A model generated the notes under the pieces. The model made no database searches, was not told the origin of the DNA, and saw only the letters and a list, made by a program, of their open reading frames with translations. The translations under genes and the position numbers were made by a program. DNA of 64,000 nt from Oegoconia quadripuncta (lineage: Eukaryota; Arthropoda; Insecta; Lepidoptera; Autostichidae): contig OX438749.1 of assembly GCA_949316235.1 (NCBI GenBank), positions 16,508,414 through 16,572,413 of the forward strand. The letters are read 5' to 3'. Below, piece after piece: positions 10,582 through 20,571 of the stretch. Position 1 is the stretch's first letter, and the number at the start of each line of letters is the position of its first letter.

Positions 10582-10753
10582 CAATGGTGTCAATTCGGAT
10601 GTACACCAACTAAACTAAACTAAACTAAACTAAAACCAGTTTTGGAGTGGTGCCGTCGCATCGTACTGTTCCAGGGAGAAAGAGACAGTACTACTTTAAA
10701 ACTGGTTTAATTTTGTTTAGTTTAGTTGGTGTACATCCGAATCGACACCATTA
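10582..10753. mobile_element. Hairpin MITE, family E (copy 3)
   Basis: CAATGGTGTCAATTCGGATG at the left pairs with the complementary right end. The centre GTGGTGCCGTCGCATCG matches copies 1 and 2. It lies 40 bp beyond the head of the family D SINE. Confidence 0.8.
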
Positions 10754-10794
10754 TCGTTTAATATATAATTTTAATTGGACAGTTCAGTCCTTCA

Positions 10795-11040
10795 CTCACC
10801 GCCCGTGCGGAGGAAGCTGCTTTATTGGAGCGGTGAAAAGAATTCAGGGTATACTCTCGCCTCGGCGAATATGCTAGATCCCCTACAATATCGCTGATAT
10901 CTCATACATAAGAATACGAAATGCATAAGGCAAATCTTACATGACGCCGTACGGTGCGCGGTTTGCGGTTCGACGCGTTGTAGGGTCCGATTATTATCTA
11001 CAGGCATTGAGTGTGCCAGACACGTGTGGCAACCGGAGCG
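10795..11040 (-). other. CpG-rich island with a minus-strand splice-donor-like motif
   Basis: A GC/CpG-rich block in AT-rich surroundings. At its left edge the minus strand reads CGCACGGGCG|GTGAGTGAAG, a good 5' splice site. A 61-codon minus frame (11007-10822) lies inside, with no recognisable motif. It could be a promoter plus first exon of a minus-strand transcript, or an unrecognised GC-rich repeat. Confidence 0.25.
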
Positions 11041-11416
11041 TTAACTGTCAAATAAATATTATTTAATACATTTTCTATTACGTGTTTACATTTGCGGCTG
11101 CGTTGAGATAGCTGTAAGTACTAAGTATGTATTGAAAAATACTTGTCTGTACGCGCCGGTTATAGTACAAAATGCCTGTAGAAACGTCATAATATACACC
11201 AGTACATTTTAATTACCAAAAATATTAAAATAGAATATGTAGTTTGATGATTGTTTTATAAATAAAATGTTTTCAAGTTGTAATATCTGTTTTATTATTT
11301 TTTGGGTTCAATATTTTGAATCCTATTATTACGAAAAATTATAATAGACACCCTAGTTCACAGTACGATAGAATTTTCCTGCATTCATTCATCCCAACTC
11401 TCACACGCACGTTGTT
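11041..11416. other. Nothing recognised
   Basis: AT-rich sequence without a gene. Confidence 0.3.
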
Positions 11417-11655
11417 TGGTTGGTGGTAGGGCATTTTAAATGTCCGCCTCGCTAGCTACCACCATCTTATCTAAATCTGCCGCCAAGCAGCAATGTTAAT
11501 AGCATTGTTGTGTTCCGGTTGTCAGAGATAAGATAGCCAGTCGCCCAAATGTGTTGGGGTTTCCGGGTCAGTACGCTTCCACCTTCGACCTCAAATTCAC
11601 TTAACATCAGGTGTGATTGATGTCAAGAATCAACCCGTTGCGCATAAAAAAAAAC
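11417..11655 (+). mobile_element. SINE family D (copy 2, headless)
   Basis: The body runs from TTTGGTTGGTGGTAGGGCAT to GTTGCGCATAAAAAAAA. The tRNA head is missing. Confidence 0.75.
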
Positions 11656-11666
11656 GCTCCGGTTTA

Positions 11667-11929
11667 CAATACAATACAATACAATACAAATACTCTTTAT
11701 TGCGCAAAATAATTTACAATAATTTTGATGATAACAATAGAACACAATTAGGCGGTCTTATCACTAAAAGCGATCTCTTCCAGACAACCCACAGCTACGG
11801 GACATTTGTAGGTAGAAAAACAGGTAGGGTGCATGCATAAATATAATAATAATATCATATTAATTGACTTAATTATATAAATATATACATAATACATATA
11901 AATATATACATAAATAAATAAATAAATAA

Positions 11930-11960
<31 letters not shown>

Positions 11961-12330
11961 TGTAGAAATACTTAATATATAGTATAAAACACAATCACTA
12001 GAAGCACTTATAGATAGTCAACTAATGTTCACGAGGCGGGAGTCAACGAAAAGAAAAAATTCAGAGACCTAAGTAGTGGTTTTTGACTTGACATTTAAAA
12101 ATATTTAATGATTGAGCTTTCCTAATAGATTCCGGCAAAGAGTTCCACAGACGAGTGGCTTGCAGTCTGAAGGACTGGCTGTAGAATTTTGTTAAGTTAG
12201 GAGGGACGTAGAGACGAAGATTTTCGGAAGAACGGAGAGGGCGATTATGAGAAGCGGAAAGTAATTTGAACCAATTTTTGAGATAGAAAGGTGTCCTTGG
12301 ATCGAACAACACTGAATACAACGGAATAAA
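11667..12330 (-). pseudogene. CR1/jockey-like LINE 3' end with pentanucleotide tail
   Basis: The minus frame 12321-12061 carries the C-terminal LINE signature FRLQATRLWNSLPESIRKA followed by F-K-x(3)-K-N-H-Y. Downstream on the minus strand come an AT-rich 3' UTR with a TA/TAAA microsatellite (about 11880-11960), the conserved tail block GGAAGAGATCGCTTTTAGTG with GATAAGACCGCC, AATAAAGAGTATTTG and a (TATTG)n tail ending at 11667. The copy is heavily 5'-truncated and has no RT core. Confidence 0.7.
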
Positions 12331-12726
12331 ATAACAACGGTTTACAATCTACATGAAATAAAACAACCGTCTAACTCTGTTTATTTATTTTTATTCGAAT
12401 ACCAATCTAATTGCTGTTTATTTTATCGAACACACGTACTCTTGGGGACCATTCTGATGTCCATTCCGATACAATGGTCTGCCTGTGAACCAGTTTGTAC
12501 CAACTTTGTATCAGTTAAATTTTCGCTTAATTCTCGTGCTTAAAATGCAGTAAAGCAAAAATAAATCAAAGTGCTAATTAAACTGGCCAAATTTGCCGCC
12601 GGTCAGTGTACTCATTTAATAACCCGTGCAATCGCTCTGCACCCTCCGTTTGGGTTGTGCTGGACCGCAGCCAAATTTAGACTCGAGTACATGAAGAATG
12701 TTATGACTATTTAGTGGCTTTCCGGC
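12331..12726. other. Unassigned, possible upstream regulatory DNA
   Basis: No gene or named repeat. Part of it (12590-12680) is richer in GC than the surroundings and precedes the promoter/donor candidate at 12727. Confidence 0.25.
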
Positions 12727-12780
12727 TTTTATAAGACGCAGTTGTCATAACTTCGCCTTAAGATTGCAAGTTATGTACAG
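12727..12780 (+). promoter_or_regulatory. TATA-like motif and strong splice donor
   Basis: TTTTATAAGAC at 12727-12737 is followed 45 bp later by GTTATGTACAG|GTGAGTAAT, a near-perfect 5' splice site after 12780, with an ATG just before it. The layout fits an alternative first exon for a + strand gene such as the one at 25.5 kb. Nothing but order and strand supports that link. Confidence 0.25.
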
Positions 12781-12859
12781 GTGAGTAATATATAGTGTGA
12801 AGTGTTATACTTTTTATGTACAATGTGGTATATAGATTGACCTCAGGGATCAAAATCTA

Positions 12860-13130
12860 CTTAACCGACTTCAAAAAGGTGATTCTCAATTTGGGGGTTT
12901 GTAAATACCAGCAGACCAAATTGTTTCGAGATTTCGAGGTGGACTCGCGTGATTCTTTATGAAAATGAAAGGGCGACTCTCCAATTGAAATTTTATTGAA
13001 ATCAATTTCTTGCATTTTACGAATGACTGGTTTGTGTTGGGGTTTCCGGGTCAGTACGCTTCCACCTTCGGCCTCATCTTCACTTAACATCAGGTATTGA
13101 GGTCAAGAGCAAGTGCTAACCCCTTGTGTA
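12860..13130 (+). mobile_element. Interspersed-repeat fragment joined to SINE family D 3' part (copy 3)
   Basis: 12860-13030 begins ACCGACTTCAAAAAGGTGAT, a motif frequent in lepidopteran repeats. 13034-13130 is the 3' third of family D (GTTGGGGTTTCCGGGTCAGT to GCTAACCCCTTGTG). The junction suggests recombination or insertion. Confidence 0.5.
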
Positions 13131-13756
13131 TACTTAAGTTCTTCATACTCTTGTGCACTTGTATGGAATCAAGCTTTAGTTTTTACTTACATTATATATA
13201 GCCTTAATACTTTAATTTAAGCCCCTCTAGACGTTAATAAAGCATTCAAAAGCTAAGTCCACTTAACCGACATCGACGGCAAGATTTAAAAGTAAATTCA
13301 TGAGAATAACACAAGCAATTAGACGTCTTGTAGCGACGCAGGGGAAACAGAATCGGTGTTTCCTTAAGGAAGGAGACGTTAATTTCTCTCCCTTAAGAAT
13401 AAGGAACAAGACGGGTTTTTTCTTCCCTTAATACTGCTTGGAATAAATGAAGGCAATCGCCGACGCCGCGGCTACGTTTTATATTCGTTCCCGCGACGGT
13501 TTTATGTTACAATAAATGACTTTTTTCATCAAAGAATGGAGACTTAAAATTCCATTGTTTTATTTCTTTTAGATTTGGCTACATTGGAGTGGAATGAAAT
13601 GATTTACTGCTCCAAACAGTCTGTGTAATCTGTATAATTATTATGTAGTTATTGAGAAAAGTTGGAAATGAAGTCTATATCATGGACTTGTAATCCCTCT
13701 TTATAACAACATTTTTACCAACCGACGCAAAAGAGGAGTGTTATACGTTTAAAGCC
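13131..13756. other. Nothing recognised
   Basis: No gene was seen. AAAGAGGAGTGTTATACG just before the MITE at 13757 is repeat-like. Confidence 0.3.
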
Positions 13757-13926
13757 TACCGTCTTATTCATAAAAATTTACAAACGTTTTATAGGCCTGT
13801 TTTAGTTATAGTGTGTTTTGTCTCTGTCGTTCATAAGGAAATGTTGTAATGAAAGAAAGTGACAAAACATACAATAACTAAAACAGGCTTATAAAGCGTT
13901 TGTATATTTTTATAAATAAGAGGGTA
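13757..13926. mobile_element. Palindromic MITE (family H)
   Basis: The left arm starts TACCGTCTTATTCATAAAAA and includes GCCTGTTTTAGTTATAGTGT. The right arm is its diverged inverse, ending AATAAGAGGGTA. Arms are about 65 bp and the total about 170 bp. The TA at each end suggests mariner-type insertion. Confidence 0.7.
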
Positions 13927-14807
13927 TATCTGTCTATGTCTTATTGTTGCGCCAATATTGATTTTTAAATTGGAAAGTAATCATTTGCGAGATTATTTCT
14001 TAATAGGTTTATTTGATGGAAATATTTAACTTTTAACACAATTGCTTTGCATACAGAAATCAATTAATATATTCAGTTCTCGTCGGTTTTTTAAATTTTT
14101 AATTTATCTATGCCATAATTTCTTTCTTTTTGTTCAAAAAGCATTTAATCCCAATTAGCAGATTGCAAACTTTTTAATCGCATAACACGTAAACTTTTAA
14201 AGATTTTATACTAATAACTATAAATTGAAAATTTAGAAAATTTCCGAGTACACCAATGATCTGAATAAACTAAACCAAGTCTGTTAAAAGTTAAATATTG
14301 AATATAAAAAAAATTGGAAACCATCCCATCCCAGAAAAACTAAATTATCCAAATTTAACAAAAACTTTAAAGGTAAATATCTCAGAAAAGACTTCACTGG
14401 TTTTCATCAATCATAGCTAAGAATATTTCTCTTTGTATAGTCTTTAATATAAAAGACAATACACTCAAATCGGACCACATATTACTGAGATACATCCGGA
14501 CAAAAGCTGGACATACATACAGAACGGCGTCAAACTCATAGCAACCGTCGTTTTTCGCCTACTAAAAGATATTTAGTATATAATAACAACTAAATATTGT
14601 TACAGTGTCAGTATTCCATCCCATAATTGTAGTTACAACGTCTATCATTATGTAAATAACAATTGTTTAGTAAGATATCGATTCCTAATTTCACTTCCGT
14701 TCAATCTTTACCTGTGTAAATCGCCGATATAGTTATTTGGAAAGATACAGTTAATTTATATTTAATTCACATTTATATCGCTATTAATTTGTTGATATTA
14801 TTATAGC
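13927..14807. other. AT-rich, repeat debris only
   Basis: 14270-14440 resembles the repeat text at 505-710 (GTTAAAAGTTAAATATTG, TGGTTTTCATCAATCATAG). No gene. Confidence 0.3.
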
Positions 14808-15072
14808 CTCATCAGCCTGTAAACATCCCACAGCAGGGATATAGGCCTCCACTCCTATAATGAGGGAGTATGGGCCATAGTCCACCACGCTGGCCCAATG
14901 CGGGTTGGGGACTTCACAGGCCTTTGAATTTTAATTTTCTCATGCAGGCATGTTTTCCATGCACATAAATAGTTAAATTAAATTTAAAAACTCATTGGTA
15001 CATGGCCTGCGTGGAATCGAACCGGACCACCCAAATTGGGAGCCCGCGTTTTAACCGCTGAGCCACCGACGC
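14808..15072 (-). mobile_element. SINE family A (copy 2)
   Basis: Minus-strand copy: AGCGTCGGTGGCTCAGCGGT head (15073-15055), B box GGTTCGATTCCACGC, body with GACTATGGCCCATACTCCC, end near CATCAGCCTG. Confidence 0.75.
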
Positions 15073-15667
15073 TCTTGTTTTGACGAATTGTATACATTGC
15101 TAAATGTCATCAAATAATGTTTGGTCACTTTGTCTGTTTGCCGCTGTTGAACGGAGAGGTTTGAAAAGAAATATACGGTCAATGTTGTTTATGTTTCTGC
15201 CCCGCTGTCCGTTTACACTATATAGGAATCAAGAATAAATACCTTATACCTACATATCAATTTAAATAAAACTATACTTTATCCTTTACCTGATTTGTAA
15301 CCGCAAAAATGTGAATCTAAGCAAACTCCCACTAACCATTCCAAAGATGCAAACAAAGAAAATACTACTTTTTGGCTCAAATCCGTTGTTATCGTTCATT
15401 GTTTTCCCGATCACAGTAAGTGGAACCGGCCGAAAATAGAAAAAAGCTAAGTTGTGAGTGAGGTCTTATGGAGGGAGAGGTTTGAGGATTTTCCCTGTTT
15501 ATGTTTTCGCACGCAGTTCCACCACAGGGTAATTACTATCCCAGTTGTTCGACTGGACGAGGGCGGATCCAGCTTTCGAGTAAGGGGGGTCACATGCTTA
15601 GTCATTACTAAGTACATTTTTTGTAAATATGTTACGTAAATTCTTTCCATAAATGAACCTTTCATCA
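15073..15667. other. Nothing recognised
   Basis: No supported gene. Small overlapping frames on both strands at 15447-15674 have no motif. Confidence 0.3.
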
Positions 15668-15792
15668 TCATCATATCGGCTATATGCCCACTGAGATTGG
15701 AGCGACCTGCCTCCAGCTACTTTATGGGAGAGCGTCCTCTGATTGTTCTTGGTGGTGCATGGTCTCCACTCCAGAACCTTAAAACCACAAGG
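15668..15792 (-). mobile_element. RTE-like LINE 3' fragment (family I)
   Basis: CATCATCATATCGGCTATAT, followed by CACTCCAGAACCTTAAAACC, parallels the minus-strand LINE end at 6644-6790. Confidence 0.45.
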
Positions 15793-16085
15793 CCCATAAT
15801 TAAGTCACAACCCCAAAAAGGAGGGTTCTGTTTTTCGAGTGTATGTATATATGTAGATTTATATATTACCTCCTGTGGCCTGTACGGCACGACCACTTTT
15901 GAAGTGCAAGGCGTCGTGCCATTCGCCTTGATCCCTAGAGTATCAAGGGATATAATTTTATTGTAAACGATCCAACATGGCGCCGCGAAATACAAAATAT
16001 TCTGTCGTATTTATTAATTTTAAAAACTTATTACTTAATAAATTGTTATTACTATTAGTGCTGTAGGAGTATTCATTCATTATAA
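15793..16085. other. Nothing recognised
   Basis: Short imperfect inverted repeats around 15890-15950. No gene. Confidence 0.3.
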
Positions 16086-16661
16086 TAGGTCCTTACCTAA
16101 GAAATTGCCGTTTTGTATGAAGAATTTCATTAAGACTGTTTTCTCAATACAAACATTTTTGATTTTTTTTTGGGAACGGCAAATTCAAATTTAGCTAAAC
16201 TTTGTGTGTATTATCGGATAACATGAAAGTGAATCTAATACATCTGTAATGTTTGGCAATGGAAACTTATCATCCTGTATAACATTATTTAATTTTCTGT
16301 AATCTATTACAAATCTCCATTTTCTTTCTCCGTTAGTATCGTTTTTTTCGGCACAAGTAATATAGGACTAGAACATTCGCAGTTAAGTATAGGCAGCGTT
16401 AATTTTTTAAAGTAACCCTTTATAAAAGTTTCAGCGAATCTAAGAAATGATTATGGAAAGCACATGAAAAGAGCTCTGTTCAATTTTGTTTTATTATGTG
16501 ATTTAGCCCAGAAATTAAAAAATATTTAATGTGAAACCTTGAAATAATATTCCATTTTCCAAATTTAAAATATATTTGGATATAGCTTTGAAAATCGCAG
16601 GAATTGGTACATATGTTTAACGAAGAAAAAAAACTCCAATTTCATTGGTAAAGACCCAATA
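16086..16661. mobile_element. Mariner-type MITE, family F (uninterrupted copy)
   Basis: The ends TAGGTCCTTACCTAAGAAAT and ATTTCATTGGTAAAGACC are inverted repeats. The same element in reverse orientation, interrupted by a full transposon, is at 37349-39873. Near 16606-16640 this copy keeps the region where the other copy received the insertion. It also holds a roughly 155-bp extra segment (about 16228-16382) that the other copy lacks. Confidence 0.75.
16230..16367 (-). pseudogene. Captured gypsy-type (Ty3) reverse-transcriptase fragment
   Basis: A 46-codon uninterrupted minus frame contains KWRFVIDYRKLN followed by D-D-K-F-P-L-P-N-I, the conserved palm entry of Ty3/gypsy reverse transcriptases. 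It lies wholly inside the MITE at 16086-16661 and is missing from that MITE's relative at 37.3-39.9 kb. There is no LTR, primer-binding site or other pol domain around it, so it was captured as a short filler and is not an independent element. Confidence 0.75.
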
Positions 16662-17041
16662 CCTATATATGTAGACAATATATTCCCGAAGCTGTTATGT
16701 ATGTATATGTATGTATACTCCGAGCTATGTACTTCAACTTACTAATACGCTGAGCTATGTCGGCGAATTTTACTGTGCTACGAATTTCCTCATTCCTAAT
16801 TCTTGAACCTTTAATTTAGCATAACTAAAGAAGAAACAAAAGCACATTTTTTTGTTAAATTAAGCAGAAACAGAACAATTATCCATGGTTAATTGTTCTG
16901 TTTCTTAACTTTTCTAATAGATGCTTCGGCGTTTCACCAATTCGGCGTTTCGGCAATAAGGAAAAGATACCTTTTGAGATCAGGTACATTGTATCCAGCT
17001 GTAAGAATTGATTGCGATTTATTTTGCATTTTTTTTTGCGA
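16662..17041. other. Mostly unassigned; one perfect palindrome
   Basis: GAAACAGAACAATTA (16867-16881) and its exact inverse (16890-16904) flank TCCATGGT. No gene was seen. Confidence 0.5.
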
Positions 17042-17256
17042 TTGATTGATGGTAGGGCTTTTAAATGTCCGCCTGGCCAGCTACCACCATCTTATCTAAG
17101 TTTGCCGCCAAACAGCAATGTTTGTAGAATTATGGTATTCCGGTTGTTAGAGATAACATAGCCAGTACCCCAAATAATGGGGTTTCCGGATCAGTACGCT
17201 TCCACTTTCGTCTTCACTTAACATCAGGTGTGATTGAGGTCAAGTGCAAACCTGTT
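17042..17256 (+). mobile_element. SINE family D (copy 4)
   Basis: Body from TTGATGGTAGGGCTTTTAAA to GATTGAGGTCAAGTGC. The head and A tail are missing. Confidence 0.65.
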
Positions 17257-17257
17257 T

Positions 17258-17480
17258 GACGACCGATTGGTGTAGTGGATAGTCACCCTATCAGCGAAAC
17301 CAACGGTTGCGGGTTCGAATCCCACGAGGGGTAAATGTTTGTATGATGAATACGAACATTTATTCCCGAGTCTTGGATGTTTATATAAATATTTATGTAT
17401 GTTTATCCGTTATCTAGTATCCATAGCACAAGCTTTGCTTAGTTTGGGACTAGATGATTGGTGTAAGTGTCCGAAATATT
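17258..17480 (+). mobile_element. tRNA-derived SINE family C (reference copy)
   Basis: The best-preserved copy. The head has an A-box-like TTGGTGTAGTGGATAG and B box GCGGGTTCGAATCCC, then TTTGTATGATGAATACGAAC, a (TTTATATAAATAT) stretch, CTAGTATCCATAGCACAAGC and an end at TATTTATTATT. It abuts the preceding family D SINE within two bases. Confidence 0.75.
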
Positions 17481-17751
17481 TATTTATTATTATTTAATAT
17501 TTTGTAACCATGTGCATACCTATTAAGCATTGTATGTTGGTTATACCTATACCAGATTGAATTGTGAACTCACCACAAATAAAACCCTTAAGGTTTCCTT
17601 AAGATAGATGTACAAAGATTTGTTGTGCATAAAAAAAACTTGAAGTAAACGGAACCGAATACACACTTGTCTTTGTCATGTCAACGCTTCCATTCTCGTG
17701 TAATTCAAATAATAAAGAAATAACAATAGGCCTTTGTTAAAATAAATTGCA
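17481..17751. other. Nothing recognised
   Basis: AT-rich spacer without a gene. Confidence 0.3.
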
Positions 17752-18369
17752 TTACAATATATACAGCTTGTTCAGCAGCGGTTCCAGCTCTTTGCGCAGT
17801 TCTTTGTATATGGGACGGTGCCAAAGTATCCAAGTTGCGTCCCACACCAAGGTGCGCCCCAAGCACCAGGGTACTAAGGTGGCTCCATCAGGTCTTTTCC
17901 CGTCGTCCCTGAATAAGCCAAAAGGCTCCAGAGACGCCGGGACTGCTGCAGTGGCAAGAGCGCGCCTAATTAACTGATTAATTGTACCGTGGTGATATTC
18001 CCCCGCACTCTTCACGCAAGAGAGGCGGTCGTGTCCTAGCTGGTCCACAACCTTACCACATGAACAGCGATGAGGTTCACACAACTTAGCACCCAAACGT
18101 AAACTAATGGAAATACGTAGGGCATTGGGATCGAGGATGGTGCCTAGGTTCTGGGCAGGAAGAGCGTGTAACCAGTGTCCAGACTCTTTTTCCGACACTG
18201 CCAGTAGACGTGTACGCTCAGTATCGTCTTGACAATTGGCCAATAGCTCCTGGTGAGCTGTGCTTAGAGCTGGCTTGTTCCATAAGCTCTGGCTTCCCAA
18301 ATCCGAAAGACAATCCTCTTCCGGAATGGCAATATGATATTTTAAGTAATTTCGGAAATTAATGGTGCT
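17752..18369 (-). pseudogene. Retroelement C-terminal zinc-knuckle / restriction-like nuclease domain
   Basis: The minus frame is open from 18369 to 17752, with no ATG near its start. Numbered from the frame beginning at 18300, it has a C-x-C-x8-H-x4-C zinc knuckle (C79, C81, H90, C95) followed by K-R-P-D (135-138) and L-V-W-D-A-T (151-156). This order resembles the C-terminal zinc-finger plus PD-(D/E)xK endonuclease region of R2/Dong-like retroelements, and similar text occurs at the ends of many invertebrate reverse-transcriptase proteins. The end after W157 looks scrambled, probably by a frameshift. No RT core lies upstream. The family call is moderate. The frame is GC-rich compared with its neighbours. 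Confidence 0.55.
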
Positions 18370-19234
18370 TCATGGCCTGTAGTTCAGCTTGTAAAAAGGT
18401 CATAAAATCTCTATATTAATATTAAAAATACATTGAAAATTTGGAAAACGCCGGCGTTTCTGACCATTGTAATATCATCCATGTAAACAAAGAAACTACG
18501 TTAAAAGTGTTATATTCGAAACGACTGAACCGATTTCCATCAAACTTGTATTAAAATAAATACATGTTTGATGGAAATCGGTTCAGTCGTTTGGAAAACT
18601 TCCAGCTTAATATAACTAGGTACATACTGAAATAAATTTCAGAAGGTCATTAACAAGTTTTCACATATAGATTTCTACATGAAAAGAACACAAATTTTAT
18701 TTGGAAAAAAAGAAAAACAGAAATTACACGTCTATAACTAAATCCAATGTAGTTATGTAAATAAATTATGTAGTATAAATGAATAAACAATTTCTAAATT
18801 AATTCACACTTGGCAGCTTGTGAACCCAAGAATTTTTTTTTGTGTACGTTTATCTCTTTTTGGTTTTGAATTGGAAATACCATCTCAAAGTCAAATAATA
18901 GAAGGCAATATGGCCAGAGTCATCACGCAAACACCGGCTTTCGACAATTATAATTGAACCGCCAAAAATTTGCAAACCAACCGACTTCAGTCAGGTTCCA
19001 CTTTCTGAATGTAAATTCTTGACGCGTTGGTGTAAATACCAAAATCGCTATGTGTATGCTGATAATATGTGAGGAATTCCCTCAATTCCTGATAGATACC
19101 ATCATTAGAACAGAATTATGAAGAACATGGGACCACCCTGGGATTAAGTCCTATTAAATAAAACAAGAATTTTCCAAGCTTTGTGGTCTTATTTTCACGC
19201 TACGCAGTGGTGCATATGTATCAAGCTCGCCCTG
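18370..19234. other. Unassigned AT-rich stretch with a perfect palindrome
   Basis: Apart from the palindrome at 18519-18592, no gene or named repeat was found. CAACCGACTTCAGTCAGG near 18969 is repeat-like. Confidence 0.3.
18519..18592. repeat. 27-bp perfect inverted repeat with a 20-nt loop
   Basis: AAACGACTGAACCGATTTCC... at 18519-18545 is exactly complementary to 18566-18592. TGTA/TACA in the loop extends the pairing after one mismatch. The arm sequence resembles the GAACCGATTT motif of interspersed repeats. Confidence 0.9.
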
Positions 19235-19350
19235 GTTGTCTGGAAGAGATCGCTACAAGCGATAAGACCGCCTTTGCACACTTATATAAATTATTTCTCT
19301 GTGTATATTTTTAAGTGGTTAGAATAAAGATTTTTTCTTCTTCTTCTATG
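19235..19350 (+). mobile_element. CR1/jockey-like LINE 3' tail fragment
   Basis: GTCTGGAAGAGATCGCTACA, then GCGATAAGACCGCC, then GAATAAAGATTTTTTCTTC, corresponds to the 3' tail of the LINE at 11667-12330, here on the + strand. Confidence 0.6.
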
Positions 19351-19386
19351 TTTTTACAGTCAAACGTTTTTACAGTCAAAATTATG

Positions 19387-19436
19387 ATTAAAACTTCAAT
19401 AAGCTTGGTAAGAACCAAGCTTATTGAAGTTTTAAT
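19387..19436. repeat. 23-bp perfect inverted repeat with a 4-nt loop
   Basis: ATTAAAACTTCAATAAGCTT... pairs exactly with ...AAGCTTATTGAAGTTTTAAT around the loop AAGA. It includes two HindIII-type AAGCTT sites. Confidence 0.9.
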
Positions 19437-19852
19437 TTGCACACAAAACATTCACAGTGACTTTGAGAGCCAGCTTCTGCTCATGTTAGTAGAAGGTTTT
19501 AGCATAAACCCTGAGATAACAACTGCGATTACCATATCAAACTATTCAAGAGAATTCGAGAGCTACGTGCGAGTAGTACTGATCCTAGGCTAATGACCGT
19601 CGATAGTGGTAAGATGGGATTGGCACGGAGCCCGCAATAGAAAAGGGAAAATATACTTTAGGTAGAAAAAGTTATTCAACACTATTATTATTTCATAAGG
19701 TGTCCGATAAAGAATAATTCTAATTATTGGATTAAATATCTGATCCGAAGGTACCGAACCCACAAGGTGGATGGACGATCTATTGAAGGTCGTGGAAAGT
19801 CGCTAGATATAATAAATAACAGATTCAGATGACATATAACATTTATTTCAGT
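19437..19852. other. Mostly unassigned; short RTE-like LINE fragment
   Basis: 19748-19812 on the + strand (AGGTGGATGGACGATCTATT, then GTCGTGGAAAGTCGCTAGAT) matches the end region of family I at 55230-55280. Nothing else was recognised. Confidence 0.4.
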
Positions 19853-20052
19853 ACTAGCTTTCTACCCGCGTCTTCGTCCGTGTTCAGCAAAAAATTTGCC
19901 TAAATTTTAATCTAGGTCCTAATCTGTCTATCCACCAATTTCATTCAAATCCGTCCAGCCGTATAGGCGTGAAGAAGTAACAAACATACATACATGCAGA
20001 CATACACACACACAAACTTTCGCATTTATAATATTAATTGGGATAGTTGGGA
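19853..20052 (-). mobile_element. Interspersed repeat family B (copy 2)
   Basis: Reverse orientation: ACTAGCTTTCTACCCGCG to CTTTCGCATTTATAATATTA. Confidence 0.6.
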
Positions 20053-20571
20053 TATACTAATCTACAATTTGAGCGTAGCAAAACAGAATAATTTAATTCT
20101 AATAACATGTCAAAGAAATCTTAATAAGTTATTTAAAGTAATTTGGAATATTTTTCTTAGATTTGCCAATTAATTATAGATACTAGTGTGATGCCTAAAC
20201 TAGGTAAGTATTTTAACTGTATCTTAGGCATGGTGTTTGAACAAATACAAACATAAAAACGAAGAGGTTGTTTTCAAATAACACAAATAGATAATTAAAA
20301 GTACATGGTAATAGAAGCTGTGACATTAGAACCTACGGTTACTCATACAAGCATTTCTAAAAACATAATTTTAAGATCTATCTAGTAAGTTTTCTGTATC
20401 TTCGTAGTTCTTACTTTTCAATCAGTTTTGTATTATCCTTGGAGAGGAGAGAAGTATTTTCTAAGCAATATGTTCTTCTCAAAATTCATAGAAATGAGGT
20501 GTCGATGGAAAGGATATTAGACAGTTTCTTTTTTATTTTAAAATAATCACGATTACTATTACAGCCGTAAA
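20053..20571. other. Nothing recognised
   Basis: AT-rich. No gene was seen. Confidence 0.3.
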
